A stretch of DNA of 64,000 bases from Mucilaginibacter agri (GTDB taxonomy: Bacteria > Bacteroidota > Bacteroidia > Sphingobacteriales > Sphingobacteriaceae). The stretch covers positions 124,001 to 188,000 of the forward strand of contig NZ_WWEO01000038.1 of assembly GCF_009928685.1 (NCBI RefSeq), read 5' to 3'. Below are positions 35,777 through 44,268 of the stretch, piece by piece (the first letter of the stretch is position 1; every line of letters starts with the position of its first letter). Below the pieces are notes generated by a model, which saw nothing but the letters and a program-made list of their open reading frames with translations, did no database searches and was not told the DNA's origin. The position numbers were made by a program, and so were the translations under genes.

Positions 35777-35799
35777 ATCATTTTAAAATGATACCTTTG
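35777..35799 (+). promoter_or_regulatory. 16-bp palindrome abutting the -7 element of the purF-like gene
   Basis: ATCATTTTAAAATGAT (35777-35792) is a perfect palindrome and its last T is the first base of TACCTTTG (35792-35799), an exact TAnnTTTG. The position between -33 and -7 would suit a repressor. The ATG follows 17 nt after the TTTG. Confidence 0.55.
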
Positions 35800-35816
35800 C
35801 AGTCTCATTCCCAACC

Positions 35817-37724
35817 ATGAGCGATCAGATAAAACACGAATGCGGCGTTGCTTTTATTCGCCTATTAAAGCCTCTCTCTTACTATCAGAAGAAATACGGA
35901 ACCGCGCTTTACGGTTTAAACAAGCTGTATCTTTTAATGGAAAAACAACACAATCGTGGCCAGGATGGCGCAGGTGTTGCTACTATTAAATTAGATATCG
36001 AGCCTGGTAAACGTTACATAAGCAGGCACCGTTCTATGGCACAAAATGCCGTGGCAGACATTTTTGAGTACATCATGAAAAAGTTTGCCGAGGTAGAGAA
36101 GGAGCACCCTGAAAAAATGAAGGATGCCGTTTGGCTTAAAGAAAACATGAGCTTTACCGGCGAAGTACTACTGGGCCATTTGCGCTACGGTACTCACGGT
36201 AAAAACAGTATCGAAAACTGTCACCCTTTTCTTCGTCAAAATAACTGGATGACCCGTAACCTGGTAATTGCCGGTAACTTTAACATGACCAATGTTGACG
36301 AGTTATTACAGCAATTATACGATCTGGGCCAACATCCTAAAGAGAAAGCCGATACCGTAACTGTACTGGAAAAAATCGGTCACTTTATGGATACCGAGGT
36401 ACAAGGCTTGTTCGATCAGTTTAAGCGCGAGGGTAACGACGATAATATTGCCATTACCAAAATGATTGCCGACAACATGGACCTTGCTAAGATCCTTAAA
36501 AAATCGGCTAAGAACTGGGACGGTGGATATACCATTGCAGGTATACTAGGCCATGGCGATGCATTTGTAATGCGCGACCCGGCTGGTATCCGCCCTGCTT
36601 ACTACTACTATAACGATGAGTTTGTGGTTGCTACCTCAGAGCGACCAGCTATTCAAACTGCCTTCAATATTCCTTTCGAGGAGATCAAAGAAATTCAACC
36701 GGGGCACGCCTTGATCGTTAAGAAAAACGGTCATGTTTCGGAAGAACAGTTTAGCGAACCTACGGTAAAGAAATCTTGCTCTTTCGAGCGTATCTATTTC
36801 TCTCGTGGTAGTGATGCTGCTATTTACCGCGAACGTAAGCAATTAGGTAGATTACTTTGTCCGCAGATATTGGACGCTGTTGACAACGACATTAAAAACA
36901 CAGTGTTCTCTTACATTCCTAACACTGCCGAGATTGCCTTTTATGGTATGGTAGAAGGGGTGAACAAATACGTGAAGAACTATCAGCGCGAACGCCTGCT
37001 AAACCGTGAGGACAAGATAACCGACGACGAGTTGAGCGAGGTATTAGCCCTGGCACCACGTGTTGAGAAAATTGCCATCAAAGACGTTAAACTGCGCACT
37101 TTTATTACCCAGGATGCAGACCGTACCGAAATGGTTGCCCACGTTTATGATACCACCTACGGATTAATCAAAAACTCTACCGACTCGTTGGTTGTGCTGG
37201 ACGACTCGATTGTACGCGGTACCACACTGAAACAAAGTATCCTTAAAATATTAGACAGGTTAGGCCCTAAGAAGATCATTGTGGTATCATCCGCCCCGCA
37301 GATCCGTTACCCGGATTGTTATGGTATCGACATGTCGCGCATGGGTGAGTTTGTAGCCTTTGAAGCAGCTGTTAGCTTGTTGAAAGAGACAGGCCGCGAA
37401 AACGTGATATTGGATGTGTACCAAAAATGCGTTGCCGCTAAAGGCACACCTGCAGAGAAAGCTGAGAACTTTGTAAAAGCCATTTATGAGCCATTTACAG
37501 ATCAGGAAATATCTGACCGTATTGCAAAGATCATTACACCTAAAGGTACTAAAGCCGAAATTAAGGTGATCTATCAAACACTTGATAACCTACATGTCGC
37601 TTGTCCAGAGCATTTAGGCGACTGGTATTTTTCTGGTGATTATCCAACCCCAGGTGGTAACAAAGTGGTTAACCGCGCCTTTGTTAACTGGATGGAAGGT
37701 AAAAACCAAAGAGCTTATATGTAA
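35817..37724 (+). CDS. Amidophosphoribosyltransferase-like protein (long PurF paralog)
   Basis: PurF makes phosphoribosylamine from PRPP and glutamine, the first step of purine synthesis. This 635-residue protein opens with IKHECGVAF, giving a candidate nucleophile Cys9 after a short propeptide-like stretch. It has the glutaminase text GHLRYGTHG and the PRPP-binding loop VVLDDSIVRGTT near residue 463. It is about 130 residues longer than the canonical enzyme, with inserted segments around 75-115 and 375-425. From memory, Bacteroidota carry both a canonical PurF and this long form. Whether it is a second PurF or has another amido-transfer role is open. Confidence 0.88.
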   Translation: MSDQIKHECGVAFIRLLKPLSYYQKKYGTALYGLNKLYLLMEKQHNRGQDGAGVATIKLDIEPGKRYISRHRSMAQNAVADIFEYIMKKFAEVEKEHPEKMKDAVWLKENMSFTGEVLLGHLRYGTHGKNSIENCHPFLRQNNWMTRNLVIAGNFNMTNVDELLQQLYDLGQHPKEKADTVTVLEKIGHFMDTEVQGLFDQFKREGNDDNIAITKMIADNMDLAKILKKSAKNWDGGYTIAGILGHGDAFVMRDPAGIRPAYYYYNDEFVVATSERPAIQTAFNIPFEEIKEIQPGHALIVKKNGHVSEEQFSEPTVKKSCSFERIYFSRGSDAAIYRERKQLGRLLCPQILDAVDNDIKNTVFSYIPNTAEIAFYGMVEGVNKYVKNYQRERLLNREDKITDDELSEVLALAPRVEKIAIKDVKLRTFITQDADRTEMVAHVYDTTYGLIKNSTDSLVVLDDSIVRGTTLKQSILKILDRLGPKKIIVVSSAPQIRYPDCYGIDMSRMGEFVAFEAAVSLLKETGRENVILDVYQKCVAAKGTPAEKAENFVKAIYEPFTDQEISDRIAKIITPKGTKAEIKVIYQTLDNLHVACPEHLGDWYFSGDYPTPGGNKVVNRAFVNWMEGKNQRAYM

Positions 37725-37743
37725 TCAGAAATAAGTTTATAAG

Positions 37744-37797
37744 TTGATTGGGTTGAATTGTTGATTGAGTTTTCAAGCAATGGTTCAACCCAATTTT
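37744..37797. repeat. 'gttgattgggttgaa' word repeat, hairpin form
   Basis: ATTGGGTTGAA (37747-37757) pairs perfectly with TTCAACCCAAT (37784-37794); the loop holds another GTTGATTGAGTTTT word. It lies between convergent genes (purF-like + and HEAT -) and is followed by a T-rich stretch, so it may also end transcription. Confidence 0.65.
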
Positions 37798-37848
37798 GTT
37801 TGGTATTGTTTAGGTTTTAAACTAAGTGGCCTGAATCGTTGTCAACGA

Positions 37849-38379
37849 TTATTTATCCAAATAGTATAAATAAGAACTAACCAAGTCGTGTATATTCTCT
37901 TTGTAATTGTCGTAATATGGGCATAAGTCTGGATTAGCTTGTATTTCATTCCATTTATTTTGTATCATGCGCAAATCGGCTTTCCTAAACTCGAATGTCT
38001 GCTCTTCAAGTATGGCAGTCGCTTCTACCTTTACTTCGTAAGTTCCATAAAATAAGAGATCAAAGATCTCACTAAATTTACTTGAGCAATCTAATCCTCC
38101 TAATGCGAATACTAGCGTACCGTTACTATTTGTATTTTCTGGTTTTGTAATAGCTTGAAATAAAGGTTCTAACGCCCTGCTGTCGGCCAAATCATGTAAG
38201 CCCAAAGCTGATAGACTTCGCAATGCTGGCTTCGTGCTGTCTAATAGCGTAATCAGATAATCAACCGCTATTTCTTTATCTAATTCGATTAAGCGATTAA
38301 CAGCGCTAAGCGCGTGTGGATCGTTCGATTCTATTTTTGATTTAAGTGTGACTATCTCGTTATCTTTATCTATTGGCAT
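37849..38379 (-). CDS. HEAT-repeat-like protein
   Basis: A 176-residue soluble, mostly helical protein. The residues 20-110 form two to three HEAT/PBS-lyase-like helical pairs (text AVDYLITLLDSTKPALRSLSALGLHDLADSRALEPLF). No signal peptide or catalytic motif is seen. Such proteins serve as binding scaffolds; the partner is unknown. It converges with the purF-like gene. Confidence 0.7.
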   Translation of the reverse strand: MPIDKDNEIVTLKSKIESNDPHALSAVNRLIELDKEIAVDYLITLLDSTKPALRSLSALGLHDLADSRALEPLFQAITKPENTNSNGTLVFALGGLDCSSKFSEIFDLLFYGTYEVKVEATAILEEQTFEFRKADLRMIQNKWNEIQANPDLCPYYDNYKENIHDLVSSYLYYLDK

Positions 38380-38444
38380 GGATTATCTGCTAAGTAGTAA
38401 ATCAAAGATCTCAATTTTGGGGTGAACTTTTGGATATATAGAAC

Positions 38445-38472
38445 CTAATCAACCACTTAACTCAATCAACCA
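38445..38472. repeat. Half copy of the 'caactcaatcaac' word repeat
   Basis: AATCAACCACTTAACTCAAT and following bases form a single arm of the word family seen at 62991-63085, with no matching left arm nearby. It lies between the HEAT and LysE genes, close to the LysE 3' end. Confidence 0.5.
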
Positions 38473-38482
38473 ATCACCAAAC

Positions 38483-39142
38483 TCAGTCTGTAGTCGGGAT
38501 AGGAGAGAAGACGATATGCGTTACCAGCTTGTCTAAAATTACAAAAGCCGCAATAATAAGGGCAACACCGGCTACGTAGTTTAGGCGGTGTACAAATTTT
38601 ACAGAGATCCTGTCGCGCAGTTTGTTGGCATAGAAGGCCTTTACCGTGTCCATGCCAAATTGCACGGCAAGAATGGTGGCAAACATAATGGCAATCTTTA
38701 ACTGCCTGTGATGTACACCAATGTGGTACATGGTGCTGGCTGTACCGATAACGGTAATCCAATGGAAAAGTAAGCTTGGGTTGAAGATGCACATCAAAAA
38801 CCCTTTAAGAAAGTAGCCCGCGCGGTTTACACTTGCAGGTGTGTGTGTGTTGTAATCAACCTCGGCTTTTTTAAGCAGGTAATAAACGCCAATAGTAAAT
38901 AATATAGCACATCCAATTACCCCTAGCCATACCTTAACGTTAGGAGGGACATCGAAAAATTGCGAACCAAATATAATAGCGCCCACAAATACAACATCGC
39001 TGGATACCACGCCAAGAGCTAAGGCAACCCCTGCGTGAAAGCCTTTCTCGATACTCGTTTTAATCAGAGCGAAAAATACCGGGCCGGTTAAGAAGGTCAA
39101 TACCAGCCCTATACCTATGCCCGAAAATATAGCTTCTATCAT
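38483..39142 (-). CDS. LysE-family translocator
   Basis: A 219-residue inner-membrane protein with six hydrophobic segments. The opening IGIGLVLTFLTGPVFFALIKTSIEKGFHAG and the following ALALGVVSSD are the LysE/RhtB exporter signature (GPxxxxxxxxxxxxG). It likely exports an amino acid or related small molecule; the substrate is not resolvable. It is divergent from the sugar transporter gene. Confidence 0.88.
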   Translation of the reverse strand: MIEAIFSGIGIGLVLTFLTGPVFFALIKTSIEKGFHAGVALALGVVSSDVVFVGAIIFGSQFFDVPPNVKVWLGVIGCAILFTIGVYYLLKKAEVDYNTHTPASVNRAGYFLKGFLMCIFNPSLLFHWITVIGTASTMYHIGVHHRQLKIAIMFATILAVQFGMDTVKAFYANKLRDRISVKFVHRLNYVAGVALIIAAFVILDKLVTHIVFSPIPTTD

Positions 39143-39299
39143 TAATACAATTTAGTGTGCATTACAGCGGGGTAAAGCAATGCAATTTTAGGCATTTAAC
39201 AAAGAAAGTAGCTAATTGTATTTATTTATTTTTTCAAAGTGTGTTCGTATTAAAAAAAAACTTTATGTTAGTGCCTCAAAACCCAATTATATTACATTG

Positions 39300-40931
39300 A
39301 TGGAACAAAACAACGCTAACAGTAACCGATCGGCATTATACTCTCTAATAACGGTTTGGTTTTTCTGGGGCTTTTCGGCAGCATCAAACGGAGTGTTCAT
39401 TCCTTTTTGCAAAGCTCACTTTCACTTAACACAGTTCGAATCACAATTAATTGACTTTACCTTTTACGGAGGTTATTTTATTGGCTCGTTAGTGTTGTAT
39501 TTTGCATCGCAAGCTAGTAAAGTTGATATCCTGAACAAGATTGGATATAAAAATGCGATTGTTTTAGGTTTAGTAATCTCTACAGTAGGTGCATTATTGA
39601 TGGTTCCTGCCATCAATGCAGGCGTATTCGGGTTTATCTTAGGTGCGTTTTTCATCATCGCAATTGGTTTTGCATTACAACAAACTGCCGTTAATCCATT
39701 TATTGTGGCTTTAGGCCCGCCAGAAACAGGTTCAACCCGCTTAAATCTGGCAGGTGGTGTAAACAACTTTGGTAGTATTTTAGGCCCGGTGGTTGTAAGC
39801 TTCCTGTTATTTGGTTCGGCAAGCAGCAACAGTAACGCAGTAGTATCTATATCATCTGTAAACAACCTGTATTATATATTGGCAGCTTTGTTCCTGGCGT
39901 TGGCGATCTTCTTTTGGGTAACTAAATTGCCTAAAGTAACCAGCGATGAGAAAATCGAAGCGAGTACAAAAGCTAACTTCCCGTTGTTTATCATTTTTAT
40001 CGCTTTCTGTTTAATATTGGCGGCTACGCCTTTAAGCAATGCAACCGGCTTATCAGCGGCCTATTATGTATATGGTTCGTTGTTCGCAATCCTGGTTACG
40101 CTTGCGGTTTCATCTTCTACAGCAACCAAACAAAAAGAAGGCTGGGGTGCTATGAGATATCCTCAACTTATTTTGGGTATGCTCGCTATCTTTACTTACG
40201 TAGGTACAGAGGTTACTATTCAAAGTAACTTTGGCGCTTTGTTAGAAACTAAAGCATTTGGCAGCATTTCTGGTAAAGATATTGCACCATACATCTCATT
40301 ATATTGGGGGAGCTTGATGATAGGCCGTTGGACTGGTGCCATCGGTGTATTCAACCTTTCGAAGAGTTCACGTATGATAATGACGATATTAGTTCCTTTT
40401 ATAGCTTTTGCCGTAGTACTTGGAGCTAATGCGATTAGCCATGCAGATATTGCAAAACTTGCTCCTTACGGTATTTGCGTAGTATTTTTAATTGTGGGTT
40501 TCCTATTAGGTAAAGAAAAGCCTATCCGTACACTGAGCATATTTGGTTTAATGGGGGCAGCATTTATGCTAATCGGAATGCTTACCAGCGGTATTGTTGC
40601 TACTTACGCCTTCATCAGCGGTGGCTTATGCTGCTCAATTATGTGGCCTTCAATTTTCGCGTTATCATTAGCTGGTTTAGGCAAATACACTAGCCAGGGT
40701 TCGTCATTACTGATCATGATGATCTTGGGTGGTTCTATCATCCCTCCGGTGCAAGGTATCCTGGCCGATGGTAGTGGTAACCTGATCTCTGGCATGAGTG
40801 GTATTCACTTCTCATACATTATCCCGTTAATTGGTTTTGCTTACCTGGCGTTCTTCGCATGGAAAGCCGGAGCCGCGCTTCGTAAACAAGGTATCGATAT
40901 TGATCATATCGAAGCTGGGGCAGGACACTAA
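39300..40931 (+). CDS. Sugar MFS transporter, FucP/GluP type (copy 1)
   Basis: A 543-residue permease of the major facilitator superfamily with about 12-14 helices. The N-terminal WFFWGFSAASNGVFIPF segment and GPPETGSTRLNLAGGVNNFG loop (near 140) are typical of the fucose/glucose/galactose:H+ symporters. The C-terminal half has ALSLAGLGKYTSQGSSLLIM. It is longer than copy 2 because of an extended middle region (about 210-290). I use ATG 39300; an upstream ATG at 39216 would add 28 low-quality residues. A strong terminator separates it from copy 2. Confidence 0.9.
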   Translation: MEQNNANSNRSALYSLITVWFFWGFSAASNGVFIPFCKAHFHLTQFESQLIDFTFYGGYFIGSLVLYFASQASKVDILNKIGYKNAIVLGLVISTVGALLMVPAINAGVFGFILGAFFIIAIGFALQQTAVNPFIVALGPPETGSTRLNLAGGVNNFGSILGPVVVSFLLFGSASSNSNAVVSISSVNNLYYILAALFLALAIFFWVTKLPKVTSDEKIEASTKANFPLFIIFIAFCLILAATPLSNATGLSAAYYVYGSLFAILVTLAVSSSTATKQKEGWGAMRYPQLILGMLAIFTYVGTEVTIQSNFGALLETKAFGSISGKDIAPYISLYWGSLMIGRWTGAIGVFNLSKSSRMIMTILVPFIAFAVVLGANAISHADIAKLAPYGICVVFLIVGFLLGKEKPIRTLSIFGLMGAAFMLIGMLTSGIVATYAFISGGLCCSIMWPSIFALSLAGLGKYTSQGSSLLIMMILGGSIIPPVQGILADGSGNLISGMSGIHFSYIIPLIGFAYLAFFAWKAGAALRKQGIDIDHIEAGAGH

Positions 40932-40940
40932 TTTTAGGGT

Positions 40941-41013
40941 ATTTAGTCAACAGTCATTGTGCATTGGTTACTCAAATGTGTAAATGACCAGTGACAAATG
41001 ACCAATGACTAAA
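40941..41013. repeat. 'caatgacca' word repeat, degenerate inverted
   Basis: TTTAGTCA near 40942 is matched by TGACTAAA near 41006, and AGTCATTG and CATTGGT on the left by CCAATGACT on the right, with ATGACCAGTGAC and AAATGACC words in between. It is built like the other word repeats but uses a different word. Confidence 0.55.
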
Positions 41014-41041
41014 CGTAGTCTCAAACATATTTTATAACTTG

Positions 41042-41091
41042 GCCGACCTGTAATATGCAACAATTGCATACTACAGGTCGGCTTCGTTTTT
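41042..41091 (+). terminator. Strong rho-independent terminator between the two sugar transporters
   Basis: GCCGACCTGTA (41042-41052) pairs perfectly with TACAGGTCGGC (41072-41082); inner TGCAA/TTGCA bases can extend the stem; TTCGTTTTT follows. Confidence 0.9.
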
Positions 41092-41123
41092 AACACAAAA
41101 TAATATATAATTACACCATCGAT

Positions 41124-42536
41124 ATGAGTGCTGCTAGCTCTAAAAGCAAAAGTTATGCTTTACCCCTAATTACCCTGACATCGCTTTTTTTTATGTGGGG
41201 ATTTATTACCTGTATGAATGACGTGTTGATACCGCATCTTAAAAACCTGTTTCAGTTGAGCTATTTGCAGGCAATGCTGGTGCAGTTTTGCTTTTTCGGG
41301 GCGTACTTTATTGGGTCACTTATTTACTTCATCATTTCCTATTATAAAGGCGATCCTATCAATAAAATAGGCTATAAAAGCGGTATTCTGTTAGGTTTGG
41401 TAGTATCGGCTATAGGTTGTGCCTTGTTTTACCCAGCTGCATCATACGCAACTTATGGCCTGTTTTTAGGCGCATTGTTTGTGCTTGGGTTAGGTTTTAC
41501 ATTATTGCAGATATCGGCAAATGCCTACGTATCATTACTAGGCCCGGAGGAGAGCGCTTCGAGCCGATTGAACCTTACACAAGCATTTAATGCATTGGGT
41601 ACCACAATAGCCCCGGTTTTAGGAGGGTACCTAATCCTGGAGTTCTTTGCTACCAATGGCGTTGTTACGGCAGAGTCGACCAAGATTCCTTATCTCGTTT
41701 TTGCAGGATTATTTATACTGCTTGGCGTTATCATTTATTTTGTAAAATTACCCGAATTTACTTCCGAAGCGATTGAAAGCAAAGGTTTAGGTGCGCTGAA
41801 ATTCACTAATCTTAAATTAGGTGTTTTAGGTATTTTCTTTTACGTAGGTGGTGAGGTTGCTATCGGTAGTTTTATCGTTAGCTTTTTAAAGCAACACGAT
41901 ATTGCCGGTTTTACCGAGGCCGTAAGCAAAAACTACCTGGCACTATACTGGGGCGGCGCCATGATCGGGCGTTTCTTAGGTGCTATCTCTTTAAACAAGG
42001 GCATTGGTGCCGGTAAAAAAGCAATTTATATGCTTCTGACTGCGGCCGCGGTGTTTGGTGTGATCCTGTCTATTGTTGATCTTACATTTGCCCAGATCAG
42101 CTACTTCCTGATATTTATTGTATTGAACCTGTTGGCCTTTATGGTGGGTAAATCATCGCCGGGCCGTACGCTTGCTTTGTTTGCGGGTGTCAATGTTATT
42201 TTATTGCTGATCACCATTTTTACCGGCGGCCATTTAGCAATGTGGACTATCCTGGCTATCGGCTTATTTAACTCGATCATGTACTCTAATATTTATACGC
42301 TGGCCATTGCTGGCTTGGGTAAATATACCAGTCAGGGTTCGTCGTTATTGGTAATGGCTATTTTAGGGGGCGCGGTTATTCCGGTTATCCAGGGTGCTGT
42401 TGCCGACTTTGCGGGTATCCAGAAAGCCTTGTTCCTGCCGGCATTGTGCTATGTATATATCGTTTACTTCGGCTACTATTGCTGGAAGCATTTAAGCCAC
42501 ATCGAATTAGACGCACCGGCTAAGGGCGGGCATTAA
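41124..42536 (+). CDS. Sugar MFS transporter, FucP/GluP type (copy 2)
   Basis: A 470-residue paralog of the upstream permease with 12 helices. It shares FFMWGFITCMNDVLIPHLK at the N-terminus, LLGPEESASSRLNLTQAFNALGT-type loop text near 140, and AIAGLGKYTSQGSSLLVM near 400. Copy 2 is closer in length to classical FucP/GluP than copy 1. No sugar kinase, isomerase or regulator is adjacent, so the sugar is not inferable from context. Confidence 0.92.
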   Translation: MSAASSKSKSYALPLITLTSLFFMWGFITCMNDVLIPHLKNLFQLSYLQAMLVQFCFFGAYFIGSLIYFIISYYKGDPINKIGYKSGILLGLVVSAIGCALFYPAASYATYGLFLGALFVLGLGFTLLQISANAYVSLLGPEESASSRLNLTQAFNALGTTIAPVLGGYLILEFFATNGVVTAESTKIPYLVFAGLFILLGVIIYFVKLPEFTSEAIESKGLGALKFTNLKLGVLGIFFYVGGEVAIGSFIVSFLKQHDIAGFTEAVSKNYLALYWGGAMIGRFLGAISLNKGIGAGKKAIYMLLTAAAVFGVILSIVDLTFAQISYFLIFIVLNLLAFMVGKSSPGRTLALFAGVNVILLLITIFTGGHLAMWTILAIGLFNSIMYSNIYTLAIAGLGKYTSQGSSLLVMAILGGAVIPVIQGAVADFAGIQKALFLPALCYVYIVYFGYYCWKHLSHIELDAPAKGGH

Positions 42537-42550
42537 TTAATTTAGATCAT

Positions 42551-42602
42551 AGTTGATGGTTCATAGATCATAGCCTGAACGGCGCTGTTATGAACCATCA
42601 AC
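42551..42602. repeat. 'gttgatggttcata' inverted repeat
   Basis: GTTGATGGTTCATA (42552-42565) and its exact reverse complement (42589-42602) form a 14-bp stem around a 23-nt loop. More words of the same kind (CATGAACTATGAAC) follow on the right. No T-run, so it is not a standard terminator. Confidence 0.75.
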
Positions 42603-42623
42603 CATGAACTATGAACTAACAAC

Positions 42624-43097
42624 ATGAAACCAAGTTTCGACCTCATATTTATGAACCTGGCGACCGATCTGGCTAAACGCAGTCATTGTGTTAAGGCACA
42701 GGTTGGGGCTGTGTTAACTAAAGACTCGCGCATTATATCGATAGGATATAACGGCCCGCCGGCGGGTACGCATAATTGCGATATAGAATGGCCTGATACA
42801 GGCTGCCCACGCGACTCTAAGGGTAGCTGTTCACTTGCACTCCATGCCGAGGAGAACGCTATCTTATACGCCATGAAAAATGGTGCAGGGTTGGAAGGAT
42901 CAACGATGTATACCACACTGTCGCCATGTTTGCCATGTGCGCGGCTGATCTTTTCGGCAGGGATTAAACAGGTTTATTTTCGCCACTCGTATGCCGAATA
43001 TAAAGGACTTGCGAGTGACGAAGGTGTTGATTTTTTAAACCGGTTTGGGGTTAAAGCAGCTAAGTTTGAAGAGCCGCTTATTGACGTTTCGCTTTAA
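42624..43097 (+). CDS. Deoxycytidylate (dCMP) deaminase family protein
   Basis: A 157-residue zinc deaminase that converts dCMP to dUMP, feeding thymidylate synthesis. The zinc site is complete: HAEENAI near residue 74 with catalytic glutamate, and PCLPCA near 102 with both cysteines. The N-terminal text AQVGAVLTKDSRIISIGYNGPPAGT is typical of the dCMP deaminase/ComEB group. Its last 20 bp overlap the 3' end of cmk on the other strand. Confidence 0.93.
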   Translation: MKPSFDLIFMNLATDLAKRSHCVKAQVGAVLTKDSRIISIGYNGPPAGTHNCDIEWPDTGCPRDSKGSCSLALHAEENAILYAMKNGAGLEGSTMYTTLSPCLPCARLIFSAGIKQVYFRHSYAEYKGLASDEGVDFLNRFGVKAAKFEEPLIDVSL

Positions 43098-43764
43098 GTA
43101 AGGGCTCAACCCTGTCTAACGCAAATTGTAATTGTTCTTCTGGCGTAAGGTTAGTATTATCCAGAATGATAGCATCCTCGGCACGCACCAAAGGGCTTTC
43201 TTTACGTGTGGTGTCAGAGTAATCGCGGTGGGCAATGTTTTCAAATACTTCTTCGAGGGTAATATCTGGATTAGTTGGCTGCAATTCTTTAAAGCGACGT
43301 TCTGCACGTACTTTAGGGTCGGCGGTCATAAACAACTTCAATGGAGCGTTGGGGAATACAGCAGTGCCAATATCGCGTCCATCCATCACAATATTCTTTG
43401 ATTTGCCCATGCGCTGCTGCTGCTTTACCATCTCTGTCCTCACGGCTTTAATAGCCGAAACAGGGCTTACATTGTTTGATACTGGCATTAAACGGATCTC
43501 GTCGGATACCTCTTCATCATTCAATAAAATATGAGTTTGATAATCCCGCGAGTGGAAGTTTAAATGGATATCGGGCAATACGGCTTCTACCGCTTTTTCA
43601 TCGGTAATGTCGATGTTGTTGCGCAATAAATAAAGGGTTACTGCACGGTACATCGCGCCGCTATCAACATATATAAAGTGAAGTTTTTTGGCTAAGGCCT
43701 TGGCTAATGTGCTTTTTCCGCATGATGAATATCCATCAATAGCCACTACAATATTAGTACTCAT
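43078..43764 (-). CDS. cmk: Cytidylate kinase
   Basis: Phosphorylates CMP and dCMP with ATP. The 228 residues show Walker A GYSSCGKST near residue 12, YVDSGAMYRAVTL near 31 and VMDGRDIGTAVFP near 125. The length is standard. It converges with the dCMP deaminase with overlapping 3' ends, so two enzymes of dCMP metabolism sit tail to tail. Confidence 0.96.
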   Translation of the reverse strand: MSTNIVVAIDGYSSCGKSTLAKALAKKLHFIYVDSGAMYRAVTLYLLRNNIDITDEKAVEAVLPDIHLNFHSRDYQTHILLNDEEVSDEIRLMPVSNNVSPVSAIKAVRTEMVKQQQRMGKSKNIVMDGRDIGTAVFPNAPLKLFMTADPKVRAERRFKELQPTNPDITLEEVFENIAHRDYSDTTRKESPLVRAEDAIILDNTNLTPEEQLQFALDRVEPLLKAKRQ

Positions 43765-43857
43765 TCGAGGGGCTAAATTACGAATATCTTTTTAGGATTA
43801 CACCGATGGGAATTCTTTCCACGATCCCTGAAGTCAAAAATATAATTAGTTTTGGGT

Positions 43858-44268
43858 ATGAATATAAGTAAGGCCGATATACAACGCGAGGTTTCTTTTA
43901 AGGCCTCACGCAGCGGCGGTAAGGGTGGGCAAAATGTAAACAAGGTATCAACCAAGGTCGAACTCAACTTTGATATAGATGCCTCGCAGTTGTTCACCGA
44001 TGAAGAAAAGTTGATCCTGCATACCAAATTCGACTCGCGCTTAAACAAAGACGGATACATACAAGTAATATGCGATGAAGAACGCAGCCAATACTTAAAC
44101 CGCGAAAAAGCGCTCGAAAAGCTACATGCCCTAATGGTGAAGGCTTTTGAAAAAACCAAACCACGCAAAGCCACTAAGGTAAGCAGGGCTGCAAAAGCTG
44201 CACGCTTAGATCAAAAGAAACTGCACGCAGGTAAAAAGGAAAATCGCCGTAAAAATTTCGACTACTAA
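43858..44268 (+). CDS. arfB: Alternative ribosome-rescue factor ArfB (YaeJ)
   Basis: A 136-residue peptidyl-tRNA hydrolase that frees ribosomes stalled without a stop codon. The GGQ motif is at residues 23-25 inside SRSGGKGGQNVNKV, and a basic, disordered C-terminal tail (KTKPRKATKVSRAAKAARLD and further lysines) is what inserts into the mRNA channel. I take the ATG at 43858; a TTG at 43852 is possible. The stop overlaps the LpxR-like gene's stop by 4 bp. Confidence 0.93.
   Translation: MNISKADIQREVSFKASRSGGKGGQNVNKVSTKVELNFDIDASQLFTDEEKLILHTKFDSRLNKDGYIQVICDEERSQYLNREKALEKLHALMVKAFEKTKPRKATKVSRAAKAARLDQKKLHAGKKENRRKNFDY

Larger units (their letters stand above)
35393..35816. other. 424-bp gap: amt terminator, intergenic repeats, purF-like promoter
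   Basis: From left: the amt terminator (35431-35460); a C-rich microrepeat (35467-35490) like the one at 3225; a block with the CCGCC/GGCGG hairpin (35575-35588) and GCGGAAAGCGGGA; and a block AAGATTCTTCGC...TCTGAATGACA (35682-35709). The last two are of a kind recalled from many Sphingobacteriaceae intergenic spaces. The right end holds a 16-bp palindrome and -7 element. No gene is supported; the weak open frame on the minus strand is made of repeat sequence. Confidence 0.65.
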
